NCBI GenBank assembly: GCA_910584615.1 | Contig: CAJUAM010000016.1 | Coordinates: 1-64,000, forward strand | Length of the DNA stretch: 64,000 nucleotides | DNA from: an uncultured Dorea sp. | Lineage (GTDB): Bacteria; Bacillota; Clostridia; Lachnospirales; Lachnospiraceae | Direction: 5' to 3' | Part shown: positions 17,701 to 25,803 of the stretch, one piece after another | Layout of the letters: every line of letters begins with the position of its first letter | Position numbering within the stretch: the stretch's first letter is position 1 | Made by a program: the position numbers and the translations under genes | Notes under the pieces: generated by a model | What the model was told of the DNA's origin: nothing | Databases searched by the model: none | The model's input: the letters and a program-made list of their open reading frames with translations, nothing else

Positions 17701-20700
17701 AGAACGAAGCGCAAAGTGCTGCGAACTTACAAAATGATCTAATAGAAAAAGGGCTTGCAAAGCAAACTGATAATGGTATTGACTGGGTATTGTCAAAATT
17801 CAAGTCGAGTGCCGATGCTGCTAAAGCATGGGGAATCAGTATCGAAGCTGCTGAGGTAGCAATGCATAACCTTGAATCCTATGGAGCAGAATATGACAAT
17901 GTGACATTTAGTACTGAAAATCTTAATCGTTATCAATCAGCATTAGAACAGATCAAAGGAATCTATGACAGTATGGATGATAATTCTGAAGGTAAAGAAC
18001 GTCTTAAGAATATCATAGACCAGAGTGAAATAGATGATTTTAAAAATAATCTTGATAACCTCACAGAAGATAAGGTTATAAATATCGAATTTGAGTATGA
18101 CCTTGCCACAGTTCAACAACAGATAGATGAGATTAAAAATGACATGGCTGGTAGTGGAGGGACAACTGAGGAATATATGTCTCTCATTTCCAGTCAGAAG
18201 AAAAAGCGTGATATGCTTGCAGAACAGGAAGGAATGTCTAAAGCTACATCCGATGATGGTTATATGAGTTCATTAACTGAATTTGATAATCTTGCGCAAA
18301 AGCTGATTTCAGAGTATGACACGCTTGGAGAATCCGGACGCAGGTCAATACAACAACAGCAATCCGCGCTTTTAGATTTACAAAGTTCATATCTTGATCT
18401 ATTCCAAAGGGGAGAAGTTACAGACTGGGATTCATTCTTTAACACAAAAGAAGCTGATGGGATTATAAACAAGTTAGCAAAGGACACGGGAAAAAATGTT
18501 GATGATGTTAAAGATGAACTAGCAAAATTAACAGGTGTTGATGCTAATGATATAGAAATCAACGCAAAAGTTAATGATGAAGCTACATCAGCACTCGAAA
18601 GCATGATTTCCATTTCTACTGGAATTCCGAAAGAAATCATAACAGAACTATTAGCAGAAGATAAAGCCAGTGACGCAACAGTCAAGGTACTTTCTGAAAT
18701 CAGTGGAATACCAGAAGAAAAGATTACTGAAATTAATGCCAATGATGGTGCATCTGGTGTATTAGCTACTGTTCTATCACAGATAACAGGAATACCAAAA
18801 TCTAAGATTACAAAATTTTTAGCTTCTGATGATGTATCTGGGCTTGCTAAAAAAGTAGTTAAAGAAACAAAGAAGATTCCTCCGAAAACCAAAACAAAGA
18901 TGACCGCTACTGACGGGGTTACTCCAAAGGCCAATTCAGCAAAAAATGCATTGGCGGGTGTAAAGGACAAGAAAGTAACTATCAGCGCAACTGTTTCTCA
19001 ATCTGTATCAAATGCGGTTGCAAAAGTTAAAAATGCATTAAGTTCATTTGGTGGTAGTGCGAGCTTTGGTAAAAAAGGTGGGGTTGCAGGATTAACAGGT
19101 ACAGCCCATAAATCCGGCACAGCAAAAGACGCAATCATACCATCAAAAGATGATAAGGATAAGCGACAGAAAACAAAAACTCCACACAACATTCCAAAAT
19201 CATCAGGTCACGCTTTTGCTTCTGGAACTCTTGAAGACGATTCTTGGATAAAGGATAAATGGAAAACCAAGAAAGATGAAGTAGCTCTTACAGGTGAGGT
19301 CGGACAGGAAATGATTGTTCATGGTAACACTTGGCAAACAGTAGGTGATAATGGTGCTGAGTTCGCTCACATTCCTGCTGGCTCTGTAGTATTCAATGCA
19401 AAACAGACTGAGGAACTATTAACGAAAGGCTCCATTAGATCAAGAGGTAAGGCTTTATTGAGTGGTACAGCGTATGGAGATGGTATGCCTAAAATCGGAA
19501 CCAGTTCTTCATCTTCTAAAAAGAAAAATACAACTAAAGGCTCTAATTCGAAGACTAAGAAGAAGGGCAAGGGCAAAGGCACCACAAAGAAAGATACCAA
19601 AAAATTCAAGGAGACATTTGACTGGATCGAGGTAGCGATTGACCGTATTGAGCGTGCGATTGAAAGCGTAGATCTAAAAGCAAGCAGCGCATACCGTTCA
19701 TGGTCTACCAGAAACAAGAATCTTAAGACTGAGATTTCCAAAGTCAATACGGAGATCACGAAACAAAAGGAAGGTTTCAAACGGTATAATAAGCAAGCAG
19801 AGAAAGTAAGTAAATCGGCGATTAAAAATGCTAAAGATGGCGGTTATACGAAAAAAGAGTGGAATACTCTGAAAGAAAAAGCTAAAAACGGCAAGATTGA
19901 TATTAACACCATCAAGAATGAGAAACTTGCAGAGAGAATTAAAGAATATCAACAGTGGCATGAAAAAGCCCTCGACTGCAAAGACGCAGTTGAAGAATTA
20001 AATGAAAAAGTCAGTGAATTATACGAAACTGCTTTTAACAATGTCGTAGCCCAGTATGAAGGTATGTTGTCGGTCATCGAGCATAAGAAAAACATGCTTG
20101 ATGAGGCTATTACACAGACTGAGAAAAAAGGATATATTGTAAGCGTAAAATATTATGAGGCTCTGAAGAAAAATGAGCAGGCTAATATTGACAAGCTGAA
20201 AAAAGAAAGAACTGAACTGATAAAGAAAGTGAATGAAGGTGTTAAAAAGGGTAACATCAAGAAAGAATCTGAAGCATGGTATGAAATGGTTAATCAGATT
20301 GATGAAGTTACTCTTGCGATCGAAGAATCTAATACAGCAATGATTGAGTTTAGCAACTCTATCCGTGATATCCAGTGGGAAATCTTTGACCTATTACAGA
20401 AAAAGATCACTCATATCACAGATGAATCAAAATTCCTTACCGACCTTCTGAGCAACGATGAACATTATACCGATAAAGGCCAGCTTACAAATGAAGGTTT
20501 GACCACTATGGGCTTACATGGTGTAAACTATAATGTAGATATGGCACAGGCCGATAAGTACGCAAAAGAAATCGCAAACCTTGATAAACAAATTGCAAAG
20601 AATCCTTATGACCAAAATCTTATAGAGCGTAGGCAGGAATTACTTGAATTACAGCGAGATATGATTCTCGCCGCTGAAGATGAAAAACAGGCTATCAAAG

Positions 20701-22085
20701 ATATGGTTGAAGAAGGTATTGAGAAGGAGCTAGATTCCCTTAAAGACCTTATTGACACCTACGTCGAGGCCATGGAAACCCAAAAAGATTTATATGATTA
20801 TCAGCTTCGTGTCAAAGAACAGACAAAAGAAATTGCGAATCTTCAGAAAATGTTAGACGCATATCAGGGCGATAATTCTGAGGAAGCAAAATCAAAGATA
20901 CAGGAATATAAGGTATCTTTAGAAGAAGCAAAAGATGATCTTGAGGAAACTGAGTATGACAGGTATGTATCTGACCAACAAAAGATGTTAGATACTTTAT
21001 ATGATGAATATGAGGAAATCCTGAACAGGCGTTTAGACAATATCGAAGCGTTAATTTCAGATATGATTGCAAGGATTAATGAGAATTCAATCACTATCAA
21101 CAATACTCTGTCCGAAAAGGCTGAATCTGTAGGCTATAATATATCCGACTCTATGGAGAGGATTTGGAGCGGTGCGAATAATGTATTGACTACTTATGGA
21201 GAACATATAAAAACAGGCATTGAAAACGCTACAACCACGGTAAACGCAACTCTGGCAACAATCAATTTTAATATTCAGAGCATGATTGCTCAACTGAATG
21301 CCATTGCAAATACTAAGGTACAGTCTGCTACTACTTCAAGTGTCGCCGATGAGAAGAAATCTACTGCTCTTAAAACCAATTCACCCAAACAACCAGAACT
21401 GAAAATGGAAACACAGGTTCTTGATTATAATAAATCCAAAGGTGACGGAAAAGCTAAAGTTGGTGATAAAGTTACTTTCAGTAGTGGGAAGTACTACGCT
21501 TCTTCTGCGGGCACTGGTTCTTCAGGAAGTAAAAACAGGGGTAAATCTGTATATATCACACGGATCAGAAAAGGCGCAAAGAAACCCTACCATATCAGTA
21601 CGGGAAAAAAACTTGGAAGCGGTGATCTTGGCTGGGTAAACTTAAACCAGCTCAAAGGATACGCAAAAGGTACGGATAGGATTCCGTCTGATCAGTTAGC
21701 ATGGACACAGGAAGGCGATAAGCCGGAAGTGATTGTACGTCCGAAGGATGGTGCAATTTTGACTCCTGTAAACAGAGATGATATGATTATGAATTCAGAA
21801 GCAACTAAGAATCTTTTTGCAATGGCGAATACACCACATGATTATATCATGGAGAACCTTGGACTAGATCGTATCGCTTCTGCTGCTCAGAATATCGGTA
21901 AAGTGGATAATAGTAAGAATAATATCACTAATGAATTCCACATGAGTTTTACTCTTCCAAATGTTAAAAATGCAGATGATATTATAACTGAACTTCAGCA
22001 CAGCAAACGGTTTGAGAATGTAGTACAAGCAATGACTGTTGGAGAAATGTCAGGTGGAAGTACTTTGAGGAAGTATAGGGTTTAA
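14739..22085 (+). CDS. Phage tail tape measure protein, 2448 residues
   Basis: The N-terminal 130-330 region has the TP901-type tape measure core: helices rich in Gln/Ala with QMSDLSMMAQTAGQMTEQ, then ALLGTGIATTKESGETVARG. Long coiled coils follow (about 600-720 and 1650-2180). Hydrophobic, Gly-rich segments occur near 580-600. A block of 28-residue repeats lies at about 1266-1405. A basic Ser/Lys/Gly linker (about 1588-1625) precedes the C-terminal coiled coil. The C-terminus holds a beta-like domain with VGDKVTFSSGKYYASS and WTQEGDKPEVIVRP. Tape measures set tail length; this one is very long. GAAAGG precedes the ATG. Confidence 0.9.
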   Translation: MSEFIAKIKAELDTTEAEKKLKDLTGKEHEVKLKADFDEKGTQKQFDETLKKTQKETKKKPIEFEVKANSNDLIQLSDTANKLFSMFTGNRNVLDFNVDKVRESIGLLKDLNTTLVEIDKTGNLSQTQLSKLADESYDSASRWGAAVQAYMSSAETFSQAGYSNLEQMSDLSMMAQTAGQMTEQTATNFLIASDNAWQMKGNVEQLTSVLNGMNSVTNHNALNMSQLANGIRVAGSMLANSGLAENEATALLGTGIATTKESGETVARGLRTIIMNLRQVKGEAGDGEIIDTEQLEKVEQTCKDVGVSLKTVKDGVVELRNPVEILRDLSEVYNSLDTMDARRAQITDDIGGKHRSNILASILTNFDQYDKQLQDYANGEGSAFEEAMKSANSWEGRLQSLQNTWLEFVNSFVQADAMKGSITFLDNMISAMDTLQSKQLFIPSMLSAIMGLQNVFTGKGIDIGRDEKTGKMEVSGSLFGINLSAMKKAKGWKEHFKEAEIALEAWNKQQIKAKISAEDFGNQTILNDKNLRKYADATKDGSASLEGYKQHLTDTGIEFEKTFSMKSVLANAASGLLVGAGIELSLAALTKVADELIFKQQKAIEKAEGSQADYSSTVSELESLNSELETTQSRIEELQALKDAGTITDIEDAELTRLQNQNKELERQIALTEKATQQKSLQAANDAKEALKVEKTQDMTQTYESYDKNGLVAHQHNKQTDIITATQNEIAELEKLKKKRQDLLNDDIADTKQTAEFDSLDAEIDKYTNAISSNIESLSTIRKNFEDENGLMRKGLDTESQKYYEAITDIMDGFNNIDLSPVEQQMQSINSYFDGSTTSNIIKEQLLEAVQSGESATDALHRMGVTLNDLGITGEGKKAVFDDYFRGLVDSAQDAEEAVKSIDGSVDGVKAAFESENQDTNWKSMSDFLKQAGDLYKESKIGTDDFQSAVQFIAPEIINPDDTKFDAQAYVKAYEKYKDKIKRYFDSENEAQSAANLQNDLIEKGLAKQTDNGIDWVLSKFKSSADAAKAWGISIEAAEVAMHNLESYGAEYDNVTFSTENLNRYQSALEQIKGIYDSMDDNSEGKERLKNIIDQSEIDDFKNNLDNLTEDKVINIEFEYDLATVQQQIDEIKNDMAGSGGTTEEYMSLISSQKKKRDMLAEQEGMSKATSDDGYMSSLTEFDNLAQKLISEYDTLGESGRRSIQQQQSALLDLQSSYLDLFQRGEVTDWDSFFNTKEADGIINKLAKDTGKNVDDVKDELAKLTGVDANDIEINAKVNDEATSALESMISISTGIPKEIITELLAEDKASDATVKVLSEISGIPEEKITEINANDGASGVLATVLSQITGIPKSKITKFLASDDVSGLAKKVVKETKKIPPKTKTKMTATDGVTPKANSAKNALAGVKDKKVTISATVSQSVSNAVAKVKNALSSFGGSASFGKKGGVAGLTGTAHKSGTAKDAIIPSKDDKDKRQKTKTPHNIPKSSGHAFASGTLEDDSWIKDKWKTKKDEVALTGEVGQEMIVHGNTWQTVGDNGAEFAHIPAGSVVFNAKQTEELLTKGSIRSRGKALLSGTAYGDGMPKIGTSSSSSKKKNTTKGSNSKTKKKGKGKGTTKKDTKKFKETFDWIEVAIDRIERAIESVDLKASSAYRSWSTRNKNLKTEISKVNTEITKQKEGFKRYNKQAEKVSKSAIKNAKDGGYTKKEWNTLKEKAKNGKIDINTIKNEKLAERIKEYQQWHEKALDCKDAVEELNEKVSELYETAFNNVVAQYEGMLSVIEHKKNMLDEAITQTEKKGYIVSVKYYEALKKNEQANIDKLKKERTELIKKVNEGVKKGNIKKESEAWYEMVNQIDEVTLAIEESNTAMIEFSNSIRDIQWEIFDLLQKKITHITDESKFLTDLLSNDEHYTDKGQLTNEGLTTMGLHGVNYNVDMAQADKYAKEIANLDKQIAKNPYDQNLIERRQELLELQRDMILAAEDEKQAIKDMVEEGIEKELDSLKDLIDTYVEAMETQKDLYDYQLRVKEQTKEIANLQKMLDAYQGDNSEEAKSKIQEYKVSLEEAKDDLEETEYDRYVSDQQKMLDTLYDEYEEILNRRLDNIEALISDMIARINENSITINNTLSEKAESVGYNISDSMERIWSGANNVLTTYGEHIKTGIENATTTVNATLATINFNIQSMIAQLNAIANTKVQSATTSSVADEKKSTALKTNSPKQPELKMETQVLDYNKSKGDGKAKVGDKVTFSSGKYYASSAGTGSSGSKNRGKSVYITRIRKGAKKPYHISTGKKLGSGDLGWVNLNQLKGYAKGTDRIPSDQLAWTQEGDKPEVIVRPKDGAILTPVNRDDMIMNSEATKNLFAMANTPHDYIMENLGLDRIASAAQNIGKVDNSKNNITNEFHMSFTLPNVKNADDIITELQHSKRFENVVQAMTVGEMSGGSTLRKYRV
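18534..18956 (+). repeat. 28-residue tandem repeats inside the tape measure gene
   Basis: Units built on the pattern GIPxxxITxxxAxDxxS recur with starts at 18621, 18705, 18789 and 18873, each exactly 84 bases apart. A weaker unit precedes at 18534, and the last is degenerate (KIPPKTKTKMTATDGVT). The DNA of the units has diverged, so the repeat is old rather than a recent slippage event. Confidence 0.85.
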
Positions 22086-22100
22086 TAGATTTTAATTTAT

Positions 22101-22126
22101 GGGGCTGTTGAAAGACGGCCTCTTTT
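22101..22126 (+). terminator. Terminator after the tape measure gene
   Basis: GGGGCTGT pairs with ACGGCCTC (two wobble pairs), followed by TTTT. Confidence 0.55.
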
Positions 22127-22167
22127 AATGTAGAAAATTGTGTGGAAAATGTAAAGGAGAGGATATC

Positions 22168-22386
22168 ATGAACATAACAAGAGAGAAAATTGATGAAATC
22201 TTTTTAAGTGCCGCAGAAAATAATCTTTTAGATATAACAAATCAATTCTTAAATGTGCTTGATACAAATCCAAATATGCAAAACAATCCATTGGAACGAG
22301 AAATTTTAGCAATAAGCATTGCACAAGGAAATATTATGGCAGCATTAAAAGAAGTTTGTTATAAATTGCTTCTTGAAAATGAATAA
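22168..22386 (+). CDS. Small hypothetical protein
   Basis: AAAGGAGAGG stands at the right distance from ATG 22168, so this start is preferred over a TTG at 22138. The 72-residue helical acidic product has no recognised motif (ITREKIDEIFLSAAENN at the start). It is isolated between two terminators, suggesting its own transcription unit between tail and integration modules. Confidence 0.55.
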   Translation: MNITREKIDEIFLSAAENNLLDITNQFLNVLDTNPNMQNNPLEREILAISIAQGNIMAALKEVCYKLLLENE

Positions 22387-22410
22387 TGTGTGAGTTTACA
22401 TAAAAAATGA

Positions 22411-22442
22411 AAGGATTACAGCAGTTTACTGTAGTCCTTTTT
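22411..22442 (+). terminator. Rho-independent terminator
   Basis: GGATTACAG pairs with CTGTAGTCC and is followed by TTTTT; it ends the gene at 22168. Confidence 0.85.
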
Positions 22443-22500
22443 GATTGGTCAAAATAATTGACTACATAAAGAAAATTCAATATAATTAAGGAGGATACAT

Positions 22501-22662
22501 TTGACGAAAAATAGTATTACAGTAAGCAATATAGACTACAGAAACATTTTTATGGATATAGCAGAGAGACTTTTTTCTAAAAAATTGATTGATGGCGACG
22601 AAAAGATAAAGCTACTTAATATTATTGATGAAGATGAAAACCTTTTAAGGAAAGTGTCATAA
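22501..22662 (+). CDS. Small protein preceding the recombinase, TTG start
   Basis: TTG 22501 has AAGGAGG 8 bases before it. The 53-residue product begins with Met-Thr-Lys-Asn-Ser and ends LLRKVS; it is helical and acidic with DGDEKIKLLNIIDEDENLL near the end. It lies 7 bases before the recombinase frame, so the two are probably co-translated. A role as recombination directionality factor is possible from position alone; nothing in the sequence proves it. Confidence 0.6.
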   Translation: MTKNSITVSNIDYRNIFMDIAERLFSKKLIDGDEKIKLLNIIDEDENLLRKVS

Positions 22663-22669
22663 GGGTAGG

Positions 22670-24352
22670 GTGAATGATATGTATAAGAAACTAGAGCAAA
22701 AAAAAGGATTAAGAGCGGTTTATTATGCCAGAGTATCTACAGAAGAAGAAAAACAAGTAAATGCACTTGCAAAACAGTGTGAGGAAGCCGAATATTGCAT
22801 ATCATCTAATGGATGGAATTTAGTTGACAAGTATGTAGATGAAGGAAAATCTGGTACTACATCTAAAAGACGTAATGAATATAACCGCCTTTATGATGAT
22901 ATGGAAATAGATAAATTTGATGTTATTGTTATAAAATCGCAGGATCGGTTAATGCGTAATGTTAAAGATTGGTATGTGTTTATTGATAAGATGTCCAAAA
23001 ATGGGAAAAGACTTTACTTTTACCTTGAGAATAAATGGTATGAATCAGATGATGCGCTTATTACTGGTATCAAAGCGATTCTTGCAGAAGAATATAGCCG
23101 TGAACTATCTAAAAAGATTAATAATTCAAATAGACGTAGACAGCAGACAGGAACATCCATTATAACTAATGGGAAATTATGGGGATATAATCAAAAAGAT
23201 GGTGAACTGACAATAAATGAAGAAGAGGCGAAGGTAGTAAGAAGAATATTTGAATTATATATATCTGGTCTTGGATGCAGAGGTATACGGAAGAAACTGA
23301 CAGAAGAAGGATATCTTACACGGAACGCTACAGAATTTGCAGAAACTACTATTAAAAGAATGATTAAAAATGAGAAGTATAAAGGCACAGTTGTATTTAA
23401 TAAGCAACACAAGAACTTTGATACAAAAAGGATTGTTCAAAATCCTCCAGAAGAATGGATTGTACATGAAAACAGGATACCAGCTATTATAGATCCTGTC
23501 ATATGGGAAGAAGCTAATAAAATAATGAAAAGTCGTTCAATAAAAGCTGGTGGGGACAATCGTATAGATCAGAAGTTTGGTTACAATAAATCGAAGCACC
23601 CATTAGGGGGAAAGATTATATGCAGTGAGTGTGGCAAGGTGTATTATAGAACGCATGTTAAAAACAAAGACCACACGAAATTTAAATATGTATGGCAATG
23701 TTCAACTTATGTACAAAAGGGCAGAATACATCCGTGGAAGAAACCTAATGTTAAATATGATAATCCTGATGGATGGGTGGGGTGTGATGGCATTAACCTT
23801 GAAGATGATAAACTCATGGGGCTTATGAATGAAATAGCTAGAGATTGTTCATTAGATATAGAATTTATCATAGATAAAATGACCGAGTATATAACTAAAT
23901 TATTTGAATCCTCTGATAACACAATTAATATAGAAGAAACTCAAAAAAGTATAGATAAGATAAATTCACAGAAAAGCTTTTTGCTGGACAAGTATATAAA
24001 CGGGATTTTGAATGATTCTGATTATATAAGGAAGAGTAAAGAATTAGATTCTAAGTTAGATTTATTAAATGAAAAGATGGAGCAGCTGCAGAATTCAGAA
24101 GAAACCAAAATTGATATGGAGAATAAGCTACAAAGGATAAAAGACGAACTCCGAAATGGTATTATAGAAGAAGAAAAAGTAACATTTATTATGGACAGGG
24201 TAAAGAAGATATTGGTATATAAGGATCATTTGGAGGTGGAATTAGAGTTTATCGGTAACATAATAGCCAGTATAGAAAAAGATAAATCCCTAAATGTAAT
24301 CACTACAAGACCGGATCGATATCTGTGTGGAAGCTCCCAGAATCAGGTATGA
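22670..24352 (+). CDS. Large serine recombinase (integrase)
   Basis: Domains in order: resolvase catalytic domain (about residues 12-160) with Ser23 in YARVSTEE and the DRLMR arginines; recombinase DNA-binding domain (about 165-280, GISLGCRGIRKKL-like segment GLGCRGIRKKL); zinc ribbon (about 320-380, CSECGKVYYR then CSTY and GWVGCDGI); a long coiled coil (about 425-500); and a C-terminal tail. The 560-residue length is typical of phage and mobile-element integrases. The last 14 codons or so and the stop lie in DNA that also encodes ComM, so the integrated C-terminus is partly specified by the host. The start is GTG 22670 or ATG 22679. Confidence 0.95.
   Translation: MNDMYKKLEQKKGLRAVYYARVSTEEEKQVNALAKQCEEAEYCISSNGWNLVDKYVDEGKSGTTSKRRNEYNRLYDDMEIDKFDVIVIKSQDRLMRNVKDWYVFIDKMSKNGKRLYFYLENKWYESDDALITGIKAILAEEYSRELSKKINNSNRRRQQTGTSIITNGKLWGYNQKDGELTINEEEAKVVRRIFELYISGLGCRGIRKKLTEEGYLTRNATEFAETTIKRMIKNEKYKGTVVFNKQHKNFDTKRIVQNPPEEWIVHENRIPAIIDPVIWEEANKIMKSRSIKAGGDNRIDQKFGYNKSKHPLGGKIICSECGKVYYRTHVKNKDHTKFKYVWQCSTYVQKGRIHPWKKPNVKYDNPDGWVGCDGINLEDDKLMGLMNEIARDCSLDIEFIIDKMTEYITKLFESSDNTINIEETQKSIDKINSQKSFLLDKYINGILNDSDYIRKSKELDSKLDLLNEKMEQLQNSEETKIDMENKLQRIKDELRNGIIEEEKVTFIMDRVKKILVYKDHLEVELEFIGNIIASIEKDKSLNVITTRPDRYLCGSSQNQV
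24305..24330. other. Right attachment junction (attR) in comM
   Basis: From 24309 on, the comM frame reads D-R-I-D-I-C-V-E-A-P, the conserved ComM motif that is usually preceded by GPLL. Here the preceding codons read L-Q after an in-frame stop, so the host sequence begins at or just after 24305. The exact crossover dinucleotide cannot be placed without the left junction or an uninserted relative. Confidence 0.75.
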
Positions 24353-24695
24353 AGAGATGAGGGAGAAAAACGAGCAGGAGAGTTCAGCAGATATACAAAG
24401 AAGAGTGGAGGCTGCGAGAATCATCCAGCATAAGAGATATGAAGGAACAGAAATTCGGAGCAATGCAATGCTGGGGGTGAGGCAGATAGAGGAATTCTGC
24501 CGTCTTCAAAGTGAAGAGGAGGATCTGATGAAGCAGGCTTTTACTTCACTTAATCTGACTGCGAGAACGTATCATAAGATTCTTAAAGTGGCAAGGACGA
24601 TTGCCGATATGGAAGGCACAGAAGAGATCCGTACGCCGCATCTTAAGGAGGCGATCGGATACCGTACAGTGGATAAGAAATATTGGGGGAGGTAG
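24309..24695 (+). pseudogene. comM: comM 3' fragment (Mg-chelatase-like ATPase), split by the element
   Basis: The frame encodes about 128 residues of the C-terminal part of ComM/YifB: DRIDICVEAPRI, then the helical region IQRRVEAARIIQHKRY, and LNLTARTYHKILKVARTIADMEG followed by HLKEAIGYR. ComM is a hexameric AAA+ helicase-like protein that promotes branch migration during natural transformation. The Walker A and B motifs would lie in the 5' part, beyond the left end of the element. No ribosome binding site is seen before the first possible start (GTG 24327), so this fragment is probably not translated alone. It sits directly before dprA, its normal neighbour. Confidence 0.9.
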
Positions 24696-24701
24696 CTGCA
24701 T

Positions 24702-25775
24702 ATGATGTATGAATACTGGCTGGCAGCCTTAAGCGGGGTGCCTGCAAAGAAGAAAAAGCTTTTGCGGGAGAAATCTGGGAGTGCGAAAGAGGTATATAAT
24801 ATAGAAGAAAAACAATTATATATGATGGGGATCCTGATGGAAAAAGAAGTACAGGCAGTTGTAAAGGCAAAGAAAAAGGATATGAAAGGAGAGTACATCC
24901 GGATGGGAGAACAGGGAATTTCCTTTGTGCCTTATTTTTCAGAAAAATTTCCGGAGAGATTGAAAGTGATCCCGAATCCTCCTTATGCTCTTTACGTGAA
25001 AGGGAAACTGCCGGAAGAAGGAAAGATATCTGCGGCAATTGTAGGAGCAAGAAGGTGTACACATTATGGGGAAGCGATGGCGTTAAAATACGGAGAATGG
25101 CTGGCGAAAGCAGGAGTGCAGGTCATAAGCGGTATGGCAAGAGGGATCGACGGCTCCGGACAGAGAGGGGCGTTGAACGGTAATGGAAGAACATATGGAG
25201 TATTAGGATGCGGGGTGGATATATGTTATCCAAAAGAAAATTTCGGACTCTATATGGATCTGCAGAAAGAAGGCGGGCTTATCTCTGAGCAGATACCGGG
25301 CACAAAGCCCCTTCCCGGATATTTTCCGGCAAGGAACAGGATCATCAGTGCTTTGTCAGATCTGGTGCTTGTGATGGAGGCAAAGGAGAAAAGCGGTTCT
25401 TTGATCACTGCGGATATAGCGCTTGAACAGGGGAAGGATGTGTATGCGCTGCCCGGACCTGTCACAAGTCCTCTGAGTCTGGGATGTCATCGGCTGATCC
25501 AACAGGGGGCGGGGATCCTGGTTTCACCAAAAGATTTATTAGATGAAATGGATATCAGGTGTCCAAAAGATTTGCGCATAAAAAACAAAAATGAAAAAAA
25601 GCTTGAAACTACGGAAAATTTAGTGTATAGTTGTCTCGGTTTCATTCCGAAAGGTTTAGATTGCTTGTCTAAAGAAGCAGGACTTTCGGTGAGAGAAGTT
25701 CTTGAACAGCTGATAACTCTGGAACTACAGGGGAAGGCGAAAGAAATTTCAAAAAACTATTATGTGAGGATTTAA
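24702..25775 (+). CDS. dprA: DNA-processing protein DprA
   Basis: DprA loads RecA on incoming single-stranded DNA during transformation. The 357-residue protein has a short helical N-terminus, a Rossmann-like core (about 60-270) with the signature VGARRCTHYG, SGMARGIDG, GCGVDICYP and PLPGYFPARNRI, and a C-terminal winged-helix domain (about 300-357). GGGAGG precedes the ATG by 9 bases. It follows comM immediately, so insertion of the element may remove its normal upstream promoter. Confidence 0.95.
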   Translation: MMYEYWLAALSGVPAKKKKLLREKSGSAKEVYNIEEKQLYMMGILMEKEVQAVVKAKKKDMKGEYIRMGEQGISFVPYFSEKFPERLKVIPNPPYALYVKGKLPEEGKISAAIVGARRCTHYGEAMALKYGEWLAKAGVQVISGMARGIDGSGQRGALNGNGRTYGVLGCGVDICYPKENFGLYMDLQKEGGLISEQIPGTKPLPGYFPARNRIISALSDLVLVMEAKEKSGSLITADIALEQGKDVYALPGPVTSPLSLGCHRLIQQGAGILVSPKDLLDEMDIRCPKDLRIKNKNEKKLETTENLVYSCLGFIPKGLDCLSKEAGLSVREVLEQLITLELQGKAKEISKNYYVRI

Positions 25776-25803
25776 ATAGATTCGCAGTGGAGGAAGTGTT
25801 TTT

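Larger units (their letters stand above)
1..24330. mobile_element. Phage-like integrated element, right-hand part, inserted in comM
   Basis: Everything left of about 24,330 is distinctly more AT-rich than the dprA-to-efp region. It carries phage and mobile-element genes: helicases, toxin-antitoxin loci, a gp10-like protein, a tape measure protein and a large serine recombinase at the extreme right end. The recombinase runs directly into the 3' part of comM, which places the right junction between about 24,305 and 24,330. The left junction and the 5' part of comM are not in the window, so the element is longer than what is seen here. No capsid, portal, terminase, baseplate, lysis or conjugation gene was recognised. 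It may be a degraded prophage, a satellite, or a phage whose other modules lie to the left. Confidence 0.85.

Noticed and set aside
18260..18970. Long open frame on the - strand inside the tape measure gene
   Set aside because: It mirrors the repeat-rich tape measure coding frame, has low-complexity Ser/Val content and no ribosome binding site.
24700..24720. tRNA-type attachment site
   Set aside because: No tRNA gene lies near the right junction; the junction is inside comM coding DNA.
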